NCBI RefSeq assembly: GCF_900066015.1
Contig: NZ_LN890655.1
Coordinates: 2,892,726-2,956,725 of the forward strand
DNA: 64,000 nucleotides
Direction of reading: 5' to 3'
DNA from: Candidatus Promineifilum breve
GTDB lineage: Bacteria; Chloroflexota; Anaerolineae; Promineifilales; Promineifilaceae
Part shown: piece after piece, positions 1-9,277 of the stretch
Numbering within the stretch: position 1 is the first letter of the stretch
Layout of the letters: every line of letters begins with the position of its first letter
Notes under the pieces: generated by a model
The model's input: only the letters and a program-made list of their open reading frames with translations
What the model was told of the DNA's origin: nothing
Database searches by the model: none
Position numbers and translations under genes: made by a program

Positions 1-235
1 CCAACTCCACCGGCGGCTCCTCGTCTTCCGGCAACAGGGGCAGGGTGAAGGTGGGTAGCTTGTCGCGTAGATTGAACGGGTGAAGATGGGCGCGCGGCCG
101 GGTGCTGGCCCGGCTGACGAGGATGCGATAGTCGCTGTCGATGGGCCGGCCCTGGATGGGCATCGGCCGCCCGGCGCGCAACAGGTCGATTTCGACATAG
201 CATAACAAAAGCGGGGGTGAAGCCGCGGCTACCGA
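1..235 (-). pseudogene. DUF4058 family protein, fragment running off the left edge
   Basis: The reverse strand reads open from about 235 to the left edge. It contains YVEIDLLRAGRPMP, SDYRILVSRA and LHPFNLRDKLPTF, which I recognise as the C-terminal half of DUF4058 proteins (function unknown, common in Cyanobacteria and Chloroflexota). An in-frame TGA at 236-238 and the absence of an ATG before the conserved core mean the N-terminal half is missing here. It is therefore either a 5'-deleted remnant or a frameshifted gene. The rest lies outside the window, so the 3' end cannot be judged. Confidence 0.55.
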
Positions 236-454
236 TCATTATTGCTAGTCGATCGGCAGCCGCTGCTTCGCGACTGGAGGAGATAACCCAAACTGCTACT
301 ACCATTATCCAAACGATCGTCAACAAATCGTCAACAAAACCCATATCCTGAGGGCAATATGTTAAAATGCGGTAATGTTCCGTAGACAACGCTCCGTTCT
401 CCGTAAAATGAGGGGTTTCGGTTCGTTTACGGTCGTCAACAACAAGGAACGGCC
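236..454. promoter_or_regulatory. Leader of the SARP-kinase gene with direct repeats and extended -10
   Basis: This 219-base spacer has no gene. Three copies of TCGTCAACAA lie at 317-326, 328-337 and 433-442; the first two start exactly 11 bp apart. An extended -10 (TG-T-TAAAAT) is at 360-368. AAGGAA at about 444 is a plausible ribosome site for the ATG at 455. SARP-type regulators are known to bind direct repeats with 11-bp periodicity, so autoregulation by the downstream protein is a reasonable inference. Confidence 0.4.
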
Positions 455-3400
455 ATGCAAGGATTATCGATCGCGGTGATGGGGGATATGCGCGTCATGG
501 CCGACGGGCGCGAATTCGGCGGTTTCCGCACGCGGCTGGCCCAGGCGCTGCTGATCTACCTGGCTTGCGAACCGGGCCGCCACCGCCGCGAGCATCTGAT
601 GTCTCTCCTGTGGCCCGGCTTGCCCCAGCTCTCGGCCCAGCAAAACCTGCGCCAGAATCTCTACTTCCTGCGCCAGAGCTTGCCGCTGGTGGCCGGGCGC
701 GGTAACGGGGACCGGACGCCGCTCATTCTGGCCGACCGCGAGGCGCTGCAACTTAACCCCCACGCGCTGGTGGAGGTCGATGCCCGGCGGCTGGCCGACC
801 TGCTCGATTTGCTCTACCCGACGCGGGCCTATCTGACCGAGGCCGCGGCCCTCTACCACGGCGATTTCCTGCGCGATTTCTACCTGCCCGACAGCAACCC
901 CTTTGAAGAGTGGGCCACTGCCAGGCGCGAATCGTTCCGGCGGGGGGTGTTGCAGGTGCTGGAACGATTGACCGCCCTGGCCCTGGCCGATGAAGATTAC
1001 GAGGGCGCCGAGGGGTACGTCCGCCGGCAGTTGGCGGTCGATCCGCTGCAAGACGCGGCCCACCGTAGCCTCATTGAAATATTGGCCCGCAGCGGCCGGC
1101 GCAGCGCCGCCCTGGCCCACTTTGAATCCTATAGCAAGCTGCTGAACGCCGAATTGGGCATCAATCCCGGCGCGGGGACGATGGCCTTGCTGGGTGCGAT
1201 CCAGTCCGGCGCGGTGGCCCGGAGCGACCGGCAGCCCCAGGCCATTCGCGGCTACGAATTGGGCGAGGAATTGGGCCGGGGCAGTTTCGGCCTGGTCTAC
1301 CGGGCCTATCAACCGGCCGTCGGCCGCGACGTGGCGATCAAGATCATCCCCGGCCGCTATGCCGACGACGCCGATTTCATTCGCCGCTTCGAGGCCGAGG
1401 CCCGCACCATTGCCCACCTGGAGCATCCCCAGATCGTCCCGCTCTACGACTATTGGCGCGAGCCGGGCCACGCCTATCTGGTCATGCGCTATTTGCGCGG
1501 CGGCAATCTGAGCACGCCGGTGCAGTGGTCGTTGGCGCAGGTGGCCCATATCGTCGATCAGGTGGCCGCCGCGCTCCATTACGCCCATCAGAACGGCATC
1601 ATCCACCGCGACGTGAAGCCGGCCAACGTCCTGCTGGACACGGACGGCAACGCCTATCTGGCCGACTTTGGGCTGGCCCGGCTTTTCCGGCCGGGCGACG
1701 GCCTGCCGCTCAGCGAGTCGCTGAGCGGCACGCCGGAGTTCCTCTCACCCGAACAGGCGCGCGGCGAGGCGACGTCGCCGTTGAGCGATCAATACAGTCT
1801 GGGCCTTCTCATCTACCAGACGCTGACCGGCGCGCCGCCGTTCCGGGCCGACTCGCTGCTGCACCTGATCGAGATGCACCTGCGCCAACCGCTGCCGGCG
1901 GCGCGCGCCTTGCGGCCCGACGTGCCGGCGGCCGTCGATGCCGTTCTGGCCAAGGCCACGGCCAAGCAGGCGGCCGACCGGTTCGCCGACGTGGGCGCAT
2001 TCGCGCAAGCCTTTCGCGCCGCCGCCGAGGGCCAACCGGCGCTTCTGATACCGCTGCAACCGCCGGCCGATATGCTCAATCCCTACAAGGGCTTGCTGGC
2101 CTTCACCGAGGCCGATAGCGAGCTGTTTTTTGGCCGCGCGGCCTTGACCAACCGCCTGGTGGCCCGGCTGTCGGCGCCGGAGGGGTCGCGGTTTCTGGCC
2201 GTCGTTGGGCCGAGCGGCAGCGGCAAGTCGTCGCTGGTCAAGGCCGGGCTGGTGCCCGCATTGCGCGCCGGAGCCATCCCCGGTTCCGAGAAATGGTTTG
2301 TCGTCGATATGATCCCCGGCCCGCACCCGTTCGAGGAATTGGAGACGGCTCTGCTGCGCGTGGCCGTCAACCCGCCGGACTCATTGGTGGAACAACTGCC
2401 AACCGACGAAGGAGGGATTTTGCGGGCGGTCAGGCGCTGTTTGCCGGGCAGCGGCGCGGAACTTTTGCTGATCATCGATCAATTTGAGGAGATGTTTACC
2501 CTGGTTGCCGACCGCGCCGTGGCGGCGCGCTTTCTCGATGGTCTGACGGCGGCGGTCAACGACCCGGATAGCCCGTTGCGCGTCATCCTCAGCCTGCGAG
2601 CCGACTTCTACGACCGGCCGCTGCTCCATCCCGGCCTGAGCGAGCTGATCCAACAGCGCACGGAAGTCGTCGTGCCGCTCACGACCGATGAATTGGTGCT
2701 GGCTATCGAGCGGCCGGTGGCGCGCTACGGCATCCAGGTGGAGCCGGAATTGGTGGCGGCGCTGGTGGCCGATGTGACTGAGCAGCCGGGGGCGCTGCCG
2801 CTGCTGCAATACACCCTCAGTGAGCTGTTCGAGGCGCGCCAAAACGGCCGGCTGACGCTGGGTGCGTACCGTGACCTGGGCGGCGTCAGTGGGGCGCTGG
2901 CCCAGCGGGCCGAGGCCATCTATGACGGCTTGAACGACGCCTGCCGGGCGGCCACCCACGCCCTTTTCTCCCGCCTGGTCACCCTGGGGGCGGAGGTGGA
3001 GGATACGCGGCGGCGCGTGTTGCGCGATGAGTTATTGGCCCTCGACGTGGCCGGCGGGCAACAAGCGCCCGGCGGGTCGCAGCAGTCGGCCATGGCCGAA
3101 GCCATCGACACCTATGGCGCGGCCCGCCTGCTGTTCTTCGACCGCGACCCGCTCACGCGCGGGCCGACGGTGGAGATCGCCCACGAGGCGCTCTTGCGCG
3201 CCTGGCCGCGGCTGCGCGACTGGCTGGATCAGGATCGCGGCGATTTGCGGCTGTGCCGATTACTGACCCAGGCCGAGGCGGAGTGGGCCGCCGCCGGCCA
3301 CGACGACGACTTCCTGTTGCGCGGCGCGCGGCTGAATCAGTTGGCCCCGCTGGCCGAGGGGCACATCCCCCTCACCGGCCGCGAACTGGCCTTTCTGGAG

Positions 3401-5833
3401 GCCAGCCTCGCCGCCCGGCGCGAGCGGCTGGCCGCCGAAGAGGCGCGGCGACAGAGCGAGCTGGCCACGGCGCAACGGCTGGCCGAGACGGAACAACAAC
3501 GGGCCGGCGAACAGGCATTGGCCGCGGCCCGGTTGCGGCGGCAGGCGGCGCTGCTGGCCGGGGCGCTGCTGGTGGCGGCGGCGCTGGCCGTGGCCGCCTT
3601 CCTGCTGGCCCGCCAGTCGGCCCGCAATGCCACGCTGGCCGCCGCCCGCGAACGCGAGGCGCTCGTCAACGCTGAACTGGCCGCCACGCGCGAGGCCGAG
3701 GCCATCGCCAGCGCCCGGGTGGCTACCTCGCGCGAGATTTCCCTGGCCGCGGCCAACACACTCAGCTTCGACCCGGAGTTGAGCATCCTGCTGGCCCTGC
3801 ACGCGCTCCAGACGGCGCCGACGCAACAGGGCGAGGAGGCGCTCCATCAGGCGTTGCAACAGATGCGGGTTTTGGCGTCGTTCCCGACCGCGACGACGGG
3901 CCAGACCGCGCCCCACTTCGCCCTCAGCCCCGACGGCCGGCAGGTCGCCACCGCCGACGCGACTACCCTGACCATCCGCGACACGCTCTCAGGCGAGGTG
4001 TTGCGCGCCTTACCGTTGGTGGCGACGGCGACCGCTCATTATCATCTGGCCTTTGATGCCGGCGGCGAACGCCTCACCATTTTATCGGCCACGAATGACC
4101 GTACGGCGTTGACCAGCCAGACCTGGAATCTGGCCGACGTCGAAACGGTGACCTCGGCCACGTTTCCGCTGGCGCTGGGCGATCCGGCGGTCATTGCCCT
4201 TAGCCCCGACTGGTCATTGATGGCCGTCGGCCGCAACGAAACGACCGTCGAGATATGGGACATCCCCGCCGCGCGGCCCATCGCCGTCCTGGATGGCTTT
4301 GAAGATATTGTGACCGACGTGGATTTTGATCCCACAGGTCAATTCATGGCTGCCGGCGTTCGCAATGGCGCGGTCACTCTGTGGGCGATGGCCGACCTGC
4401 GGGACAAAACCTTGCCGCCGCCGATTGCCACCATCGGCGGTCAATCGGACGCCGACGACGCCGGTGGATTGGTGCATCTGAGATTTATTGATGCTCGTAG
4501 CCTGGCCCTCGGCTTTTTAGGGCAGGTCGAGGTGTGGGACATTACTCAGCCCGACCGGCCGCGCTATACCCTGGTCGAGAACGCCTTGCTGACGCTGGAC
4601 GTGGCCGTCACGCCCGACCTGACCCGCCTGGCGACGGCCGGGCAGGACGGCACGGCCCACATCTGGCAGCCGGCGACCGGCGAACACATTCTGGCGCTGG
4701 CCCGCCATCAGTCGCCGGTGACGGCCGTGCGCTTCGGCCCCGGGCCGGAGCGGCTGTATACGCTGGATCGCGACGGGCTGTTCCGCGTGTGGGATGCGCG
4801 CCCCCACGCCCTGGGCGAGAAGGCCACGCTGACCGTCGACCGCGGCGTCTTTGATATTCAACTGAACCCCGACGAGACGGAATTGGCTCTGGGCAATGCC
4901 GCCGGCCCGGCGGCCGTCTGGGATATTGCCGGCGGCCAACGGCGCTTCGTGATGCCCGGCGATGTCGGCGGCGTCTATCGTGTGGCTTACGATCCGGCGG
5001 GGCAGTGGGTCGCCGCCGTGGGCACGGATAACCGGATTCGGATTTACGACGCGACCAGCGGCGAGATGCTCCGCCAATGGGCCGGTCATGGGGCCGGATT
5101 GACGGCCGGGTTGTTCCCCGGCACGCTGGACGTAGCCTTCAGCCCCGACGGGACGCGGCTGGCTACGGCCGGGGCCGACGGGTTGGCCAAGGTGTGGGAC
5201 GCCGCGACCGGCCGTGAGTTACTGACCTTTGCCGGGCACAGCGACAGCCTGCTGAGTCTGGTCTGGAGTCCGGACGGCCGGGCCATCGCCACGTCGAGCG
5301 ACGAAGGGGACGCCTCGATCCTGCTCTGGAACCCGGACACGGGCGAGATCATCCACCGGCTGGTGGGGCACACCATTCGCGCCTGGGGGCTGGCCTTCAG
5401 CCCGGACGGCGCGATCCTGATCAGCGGCGGGGCGCGCGGCGAGATCAAGGCCTGGGACGTGGCGACCGGGGCGAATCTCTATGCGGTGCTCGATGAGTCC
5501 GACGACATCGGCTCGGTGACGTTCACGCCCGACGGCCAACAGTTTTTCACCAGCGGCTCAGTGCCGCTGCGGTTGCGGCGCGTGGCCGACGGCGCGGAAC
5601 TGCTGTTCTTGTCCGATTCGCTAATCTGGTCAACGGCCATCAGCCGGGATGGGCGCTGGCTCTACGCCGCCGACGTGGCAGGCAGCGTGCGCGTCATGGC
5701 CGTCCATCTGGCCGACGCCGTGGCGATTGCCCACGAACGGCTGACCCGCTGGTGGCGGGCGGAGGAGTGTCTGGCCTATCTGCATACCGAGGAGTGCCCA
5801 CCTGCGCCGGAGGGGTTTGCAGCGAATGAGTAG
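455..5833 (+). CDS. SARP/BTAD - Ser/Thr kinase - STAND NTPase - WD40 regulator
   Basis: A 1792-residue signalling protein. Residues about 1-100 form a SARP-like winged helix and 105-255 a bacterial transcriptional activation (BTAD) helical domain. Residues 267-525 are a Ser/Thr kinase with GRGSFG loop, VAIKII lysine, HRDVKPANVLL catalytic loop (near 384), DFG and the activation-segment motif GTPEFLSPEQA, so it looks active. From about 541 comes an nSTAND1-type NTPase with Walker A GPSGSGKSS (near 585) and Walker B LLIIDQFEE (near 670). One transmembrane helix lies at about 1029-1053, and the C-terminal 650 residues are WD40 repeats (WDAATG, FSPDG motifs). It probably couples ligand sensing by the propeller to NTP-driven switching, phosphorylation and possibly DNA binding. 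A membrane anchor in a SARP-headed protein is unusual. It is transcribed alone from its own leader. Confidence 0.85.
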   Translation: MQGLSIAVMGDMRVMADGREFGGFRTRLAQALLIYLACEPGRHRREHLMSLLWPGLPQLSAQQNLRQNLYFLRQSLPLVAGRGNGDRTPLILADREALQLNPHALVEVDARRLADLLDLLYPTRAYLTEAAALYHGDFLRDFYLPDSNPFEEWATARRESFRRGVLQVLERLTALALADEDYEGAEGYVRRQLAVDPLQDAAHRSLIEILARSGRRSAALAHFESYSKLLNAELGINPGAGTMALLGAIQSGAVARSDRQPQAIRGYELGEELGRGSFGLVYRAYQPAVGRDVAIKIIPGRYADDADFIRRFEAEARTIAHLEHPQIVPLYDYWREPGHAYLVMRYLRGGNLSTPVQWSLAQVAHIVDQVAAALHYAHQNGIIHRDVKPANVLLDTDGNAYLADFGLARLFRPGDGLPLSESLSGTPEFLSPEQARGEATSPLSDQYSLGLLIYQTLTGAPPFRADSLLHLIEMHLRQPLPAARALRPDVPAAVDAVLAKATAKQAADRFADVGAFAQAFRAAAEGQPALLIPLQPPADMLNPYKGLLAFTEADSELFFGRAALTNRLVARLSAPEGSRFLAVVGPSGSGKSSLVKAGLVPALRAGAIPGSEKWFVVDMIPGPHPFEELETALLRVAVNPPDSLVEQLPTDEGGILRAVRRCLPGSGAELLLIIDQFEEMFTLVADRAVAARFLDGLTAAVNDPDSPLRVILSLRADFYDRPLLHPGLSELIQQRTEVVVPLTTDELVLAIERPVARYGIQVEPELVAALVADVTEQPGALPLLQYTLSELFEARQNGRLTLGAYRDLGGVSGALAQRAEAIYDGLNDACRAATHALFSRLVTLGAEVEDTRRRVLRDELLALDVAGGQQAPGGSQQSAMAEAIDTYGAARLLFFDRDPLTRGPTVEIAHEALLRAWPRLRDWLDQDRGDLRLCRLLTQAEAEWAAAGHDDDFLLRGARLNQLAPLAEGHIPLTGRELAFLEASLAARRERLAAEEARRQSELATAQRLAETEQQRAGEQALAAARLRRQAALLAGALLVAAALAVAAFLLARQSARNATLAAAREREALVNAELAATREAEAIASARVATSREISLAAANTLSFDPELSILLALHALQTAPTQQGEEALHQALQQMRVLASFPTATTGQTAPHFALSPDGRQVATADATTLTIRDTLSGEVLRALPLVATATAHYHLAFDAGGERLTILSATNDRTALTSQTWNLADVETVTSATFPLALGDPAVIALSPDWSLMAVGRNETTVEIWDIPAARPIAVLDGFEDIVTDVDFDPTGQFMAAGVRNGAVTLWAMADLRDKTLPPPIATIGGQSDADDAGGLVHLRFIDARSLALGFLGQVEVWDITQPDRPRYTLVENALLTLDVAVTPDLTRLATAGQDGTAHIWQPATGEHILALARHQSPVTAVRFGPGPERLYTLDRDGLFRVWDARPHALGEKATLTVDRGVFDIQLNPDETELALGNAAGPAAVWDIAGGQRRFVMPGDVGGVYRVAYDPAGQWVAAVGTDNRIRIYDATSGEMLRQWAGHGAGLTAGLFPGTLDVAFSPDGTRLATAGADGLAKVWDAATGRELLTFAGHSDSLLSLVWSPDGRAIATSSDEGDASILLWNPDTGEIIHRLVGHTIRAWGLAFSPDGAILISGGARGEIKAWDVATGANLYAVLDESDDIGSVTFTPDGQQFFTSGSVPLRLRRVADGAELLFLSDSLIWSTAISRDGRWLYAADVAGSVRVMAVHLADAVAIAHERLTRWWRAEECLAYLHTEECPPAPEGFAANE

Positions 5834-5858
5834 ACCTGACCACGCCTACTATCAAATA

Positions 5859-5867
5859 TGGTATAAT
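5859..5867 (+). promoter_or_regulatory. Extended -10 promoter, leaderless start
   Basis: TG-G-TATAAT ends 7 bases before the ATG at 5875, so transcription should begin at or next to the start codon. No Shine-Dalgarno sequence is present, consistent with a leaderless mRNA. A clear -35 box was not seen. Confidence 0.5.
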
Positions 5868-5874
5868 TGCCGGC

Positions 5875-6276
5875 ATGTCGGAATATGTGTCGGTCTCTAT
5901 CCCTGAAGCGCTGGCGCGGCGAGCGCGCGAGCTGGCCCGCGAACGCCGTCGTTCCCTCGATACCGTGATTGCCGAGGTGCTGGATGAGGCGTTGCCGCCG
6001 GGAGAAACTCCCGAACCGGCCGATGGCGAGGACGAGGTTGTTTTGCGCGAGATGCAGGCTTACACCGCGCTTTACCCGGCATTGCGGGCATCGTATCCTG
6101 GACAACACGTCGCGGTAGTAGACGGCCAACTTGTCGACCACGACGGCGATCCGGAGGCCCTCTATCGTCGCGTCATCGCTCGCTACCCGGATCGCTTCGT
6201 CTGGCTAACAAAAGTCGAAGATGAACCGCTGGCGACATTGAATTTCCGATCACCACGCCTTATCTCGGTTCCATGA
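5875..6276 (+). CDS. DUF5678-like protein with RHH-like N-terminus
   Basis: 133 residues. The N-terminal 45 (VSVSIPEALARRARELARER) resemble a ribbon-helix-helix or antitoxin-like segment. The C-terminal part (YPGQHVAVVDGQLVDHDGD ... FRSPR) matches the DUF5678 pattern. Its last bases overlap the ATG of the next gene (ATGA-type), so the two are translationally coupled. DUF5678-like proteins are often found beside retropepsin-like proteins, as here. The function is unknown; an antitoxin-like or protease-partner role is a guess. Confidence 0.7.
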   Translation: MSEYVSVSIPEALARRARELARERRRSLDTVIAEVLDEALPPGETPEPADGEDEVVLREMQAYTALYPALRASYPGQHVAVVDGQLVDHDGDPEALYRRVIARYPDRFVWLTKVEDEPLATLNFRSPRLISVP

Positions 6277-6662
6277 CAGCGATTTACACCTTTAACTACG
6301 ATACATCTTATAATCCGTCCATCCCTTCCGTTGATCTGGAAATCGGCCCGGCGCTTGGTGAAATGGCGATGGAACTGAAGGCAGTAGTTGATTCGGGTGC
6401 TGACGCCAGTCTTGTGCCTATTCACTATCTGCAACAGCTTGGGGCGCGACGCAGCCGCAAAGCGTGGATGCGGGGCACAACGGGCGAGCGCGTCCTTGTG
6501 GATCTGTACGCAGTAGCGATCCGTATTGGCCCTTACCAACAGGGCCTACTGGATGTCGTCGGAACCACGATCGACGATGAGGTGATCATTGGTCGGGATG
6601 TATTGAACCATCTGACCGTCACCCTTAACGGCCCCGCATCTGTAGTTGAACTCCTCGCCTAG
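6273..6662 (+). CDS. Retropepsin-like aspartic protease domain protein
   Basis: 129 residues. The segment AVVDSGADASLVP carries the D-(S/T)-G-A motif of single-domain (dimeric) aspartic proteases of the retropepsin clan, and IIGRDVLNHLTVTLNG matches the conserved second half. No signal peptide or membrane segment is visible, so it is probably cytosolic. The start overlaps the stop of the DUF5678-like gene. Proteolytic activity is inferred from the motif alone. Confidence 0.75.
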   Translation: MTAIYTFNYDTSYNPSIPSVDLEIGPALGEMAMELKAVVDSGADASLVPIHYLQQLGARRSRKAWMRGTTGERVLVDLYAVAIRIGPYQQGLLDVVGTTIDDEVIIGRDVLNHLTVTLNGPASVVELLA

Positions 6663-6672
6663 TGGTGTTGAA

Positions 6673-7794
6673 TCATTCCACCGTCGCCCACTCCAACCCC
6701 AACTGCCCGGCGCGGGCCGTATAGTTCAGGATATGGCGCTGGGTGACGGTGTGCATATCCTCGCCCGCCTGATAGGCCTTGAACCAGTCGGTGATCTCCG
6801 TCAGCGCCTCGACCCAGGTGTAGACCGGCCGCCAGTTGAGGCGGTGGGCGGCCTTGTCCCAACTGAGGCGCAACAGGCCGGTCTCGACCTCGGCGTAGCC
6901 CGGCCGGGTGTGCTCCCATGAGCCGCTGCCCCATAGCTCCACCAGCTTATCGGCCAGAGCCGCGGCGGGCACGCCCTTCTGCTCCAGCGGGCCGAAGTTC
7001 CACGCCTCGCCATAGGCCGGGCCGTCGTGCAGCAGGCGCGCCCCCAGCCACAGATAGCCGCTGAGCGGCTCCAGCACGTGTTGCCACGGCCGCACGCTGA
7101 GCGGATTGCGCACGCCGATGGGCCGGCCGTCCATGAGGGCCTTCATGCAGTCGGGCACGAGCCGGTAGTCGGCAAAATCGCCGCCGCCGATGACGTTGCC
7201 GGCGCGGGTAGAGGCCAGGGCGACGTGGTGGCTCTGGCCGTGGGCGGCGGGCGGGAAGTAGGTGTGGCGATAGGCGGCGATGGCGAGTTCGGCCATGGCC
7301 TTGCCGGCGCTATAGGGGTCGTGGCCGCCCAGCGTGTCGCTCTCGCGGTAGCCCCACAGCCACTCCTGATTCTCGTAGACCTTATCGGTGGTGATGCTGA
7401 CCAGGGCGCGGACGCTGTCGGCGTGGCGCGTGGCTTCCAGCACGTTGACCGTGCCGCCGGCATTGGTGTCGATGGTCAGCTTGGGCAGCTCGACCGAGCG
7501 CAGGACGATGGGCTGGGCGGCCAGGTGGAAGATGATCCGCGGCTGATGGGCGGCGATGGTGGCGGCCAGGGCGTCGTAGTCGCGGATGTCGCCGCGCACG
7601 TCGCTGATGCGCTCGGCCAGGCCGGAGGCCACGAAGTTACTCGGCCGCGTCGGCGGGTCGGGCAGGCTATAGCCAATCACGTCGGCCCCCAGTTCGAGCA
7701 GCCAGGTGACCAGCCACGAGCCTTTAAACCCGGTGTGGCCGGTGACGAGCACGGGCAGGTTGTGGTAGGTGTTGAGGTAGGGTGGAGTAGTCAT
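6673..7794 (-). CDS. rfbG: CDP-glucose 4,6-dehydratase
   Basis: 373 residues, the usual length of the family. The NAD-binding motif GHTGFKGSWL is near the N-terminus and the catalytic region YRESDTLGGHDPYSAGKAMAE lies near residue 145. These are typical of RfbG, an extended SDR that converts CDP-glucose to CDP-4-keto-6-deoxyglucose for dideoxy or branched sugars of surface polysaccharides. The gene runs with the glycosyltransferase upstream (7926-9068), separated by a repeat cluster. The partner cytidylyltransferase (rfbF) is not in the window. A related GDP-mannose-type dehydratase is the alternative. Confidence 0.85.
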   Translation of the reverse strand: MTTPPYLNTYHNLPVLVTGHTGFKGSWLVTWLLELGADVIGYSLPDPPTRPSNFVASGLAERISDVRGDIRDYDALAATIAAHQPRIIFHLAAQPIVLRSVELPKLTIDTNAGGTVNVLEATRHADSVRALVSITTDKVYENQEWLWGYRESDTLGGHDPYSAGKAMAELAIAAYRHTYFPPAAHGQSHHVALASTRAGNVIGGGDFADYRLVPDCMKALMDGRPIGVRNPLSVRPWQHVLEPLSGYLWLGARLLHDGPAYGEAWNFGPLEQKGVPAAALADKLVELWGSGSWEHTRPGYAEVETGLLRLSWDKAAHRLNWRPVYTWVEALTEITDWFKAYQAGEDMHTVTQRHILNYTARAGQLGLEWATVE

Positions 7795-7798
7795 AATA

Positions 7799-7925
7799 GT
7801 TGACAGTGGGCAGTGGACAGTGGGTCGTTATCGCTATCGCTATCGCAATCGCTGTCGTAATCGTTCTTCAGTCGCCAGTCGCCAGCGCTCGGCGCTCTTC
7901 ATTCCTAATTCGTAATTCGTAATTC
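7799..7925. repeat. Composite short-repeat cluster
   Basis: Successive arrays of ACAGTGG-type 7-mers, TATCGC-type 6-mers, CAGTCGC units and AATTCGT 7-mers fill the spacer between rfbG and the glycosyltransferase. The first two modules recur in inverse orientation at about 13368-13445. Confidence 0.75.
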
Positions 7926-9068
7926 CTAATTCGTAATTAGATCATACACCCGCAACGTCTCCAACGCCGTATGTTCCCAGTTAAATTTGGCCGCCTGTTC
8001 CGGCCCCTGGCGGCGCAGGTCGGCGGCCAGATCGTCATCGACCAGGATGGAGATGATCGCCCCGGCCATACCGCGGGCGTCGTCGGGAGCGATGACGAAG
8101 CCGGCCGAGCCAACGACCTCCGGCAGCGAGCCGCCATCGGCCACCACGACCGGCGTACCGCAGGCCATCGCCTCCAGCGGCGGCAGGCCGAACCCCTCGC
8201 GCCGGCTGGGGAAGGCAAAGACCGACGCGCGGCGATAGAGCAGCGGCTTGTCGGCCTCGTCCACGTAGCCGAGCCAGCGCACGTGGTCGCTCAGGCCGGC
8301 GCGGGCGATCATGCCGTCGTAGTCGGGGTAGTTGTCCGAGACGGCCTCGGGCTTGCGGCCGGCCAGCAGCAGCGGGTAATCCTTCCCCAATGCCTGGGCC
8401 ACGAAGGTGTAGGCGTGGAGCAGGGTCATCACGTTCTTGTGCAGCTCGTAGCCGCCCAGATAGAGGACGTAGGTCTCCGGCAGGTCGTACTTTTGGGCCA
8501 CGGCCATCGCCAGCAGGCTATTATCTTCTTGCGGCGAGAAGCGCGGGCTGACGCCCAGATAGACGGCCGTCACCCGCTCTTCGGGAATGTCCAGGTGGTC
8601 AAGGATGTCGAGCTTGCTGGAGAAGGAGTCGGTCAGGACGTGATTGGCCCCGCGGGCGGCGGCTCCCACCAGCGCGTTATAGAGCCGGGGGCGCGCGCCG
8701 CGGTTGTAGTGCGGCTCCAGCAGGGTCGTCAGGTCGTGGATGGTGACGACCAGCGGCGCGGGCGAACGCAAGGGCGGCCCCCAGTAGGGCACGTGGGCCA
8801 ACGTGGCCCCCACGCGGCGGCAGGCGGCGGGAAAGCCGCGCTGCTCGAACAGCACCTTACCCAGATGGCCGGGCCGGGTGGGCACGCACATCGTGCCCAC
8901 GCCGGGCGGCACGTCCAACGGCTCCGGCTCGTCGGGCGTGGCCGGATAGATGAGGGTGATCGCCAAATCGGACACCAGCCGGCGCAGATGGCCGGCGAGT
9001 TGGCGGGTATACTGGCCGCTGCCGGTGTGGGGGCGGTTCCAGAAGTAGGCGTTTAGGGCGACATGCAT
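7926..9068 (-). CDS. Group 1 (GT4-type) glycosyltransferase
   Basis: 380 residues. The N-terminus (NAYFWNRPHTGSGQYTRQL) is the acceptor-side Rossmann start with the GxGxY loop. The C-terminal half shows the GT4 donor-site signature: SRREGFGLPPLEAMACGTPVV followed by ADGGSLPEVVG, with the EX7E-type glutamates. It is a cytosolic or membrane-associated retaining glycosyltransferase, probably for exopolysaccharide or glycolipid together with the dehydratase downstream. Sugar and acceptor cannot be told. Confidence 0.85.
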   Translation of the reverse strand: MHVALNAYFWNRPHTGSGQYTRQLAGHLRRLVSDLAITLIYPATPDEPEPLDVPPGVGTMCVPTRPGHLGKVLFEQRGFPAACRRVGATLAHVPYWGPPLRSPAPLVVTIHDLTTLLEPHYNRGARPRLYNALVGAAARGANHVLTDSFSSKLDILDHLDIPEERVTAVYLGVSPRFSPQEDNSLLAMAVAQKYDLPETYVLYLGGYELHKNVMTLLHAYTFVAQALGKDYPLLLAGRKPEAVSDNYPDYDGMIARAGLSDHVRWLGYVDEADKPLLYRRASVFAFPSRREGFGLPPLEAMACGTPVVVADGGSLPEVVGSAGFVIAPDDARGMAGAIISILVDDDLAADLRRQGPEQAAKFNWEHTALETLRVYDLITN

Positions 9069-9099
9069 CAGATCGTGATTATATGCCAGGGGGATAATA

Positions 9100-9206
9100 A
9101 ATAGAACACGGATAACACGGATTGACGCGGATTTTCACGGGTAAGAAATAGAATCCGAATAAATCCGCGTCGATCCGCGAAAATCCGTGTCATCCGCGTT
9201 CTATTC
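9100..9206. repeat. Inverted short-repeat hairpin (ACGGATT family)
   Basis: Units of the ACGCGGATT/CACGGATAA kind read forward and then in reverse complement, ending AATAGAAC...GTTCTATT. This divergent spacer should fold into a long imperfect hairpin. Confidence 0.7.
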
Positions 9207-9277
9207 CCCAGTTGTGGCGCAACTTTACCGGGCCGGATGGCTATGATATAGTTGCGGCGCGGATCGGCGCTAAGCAG

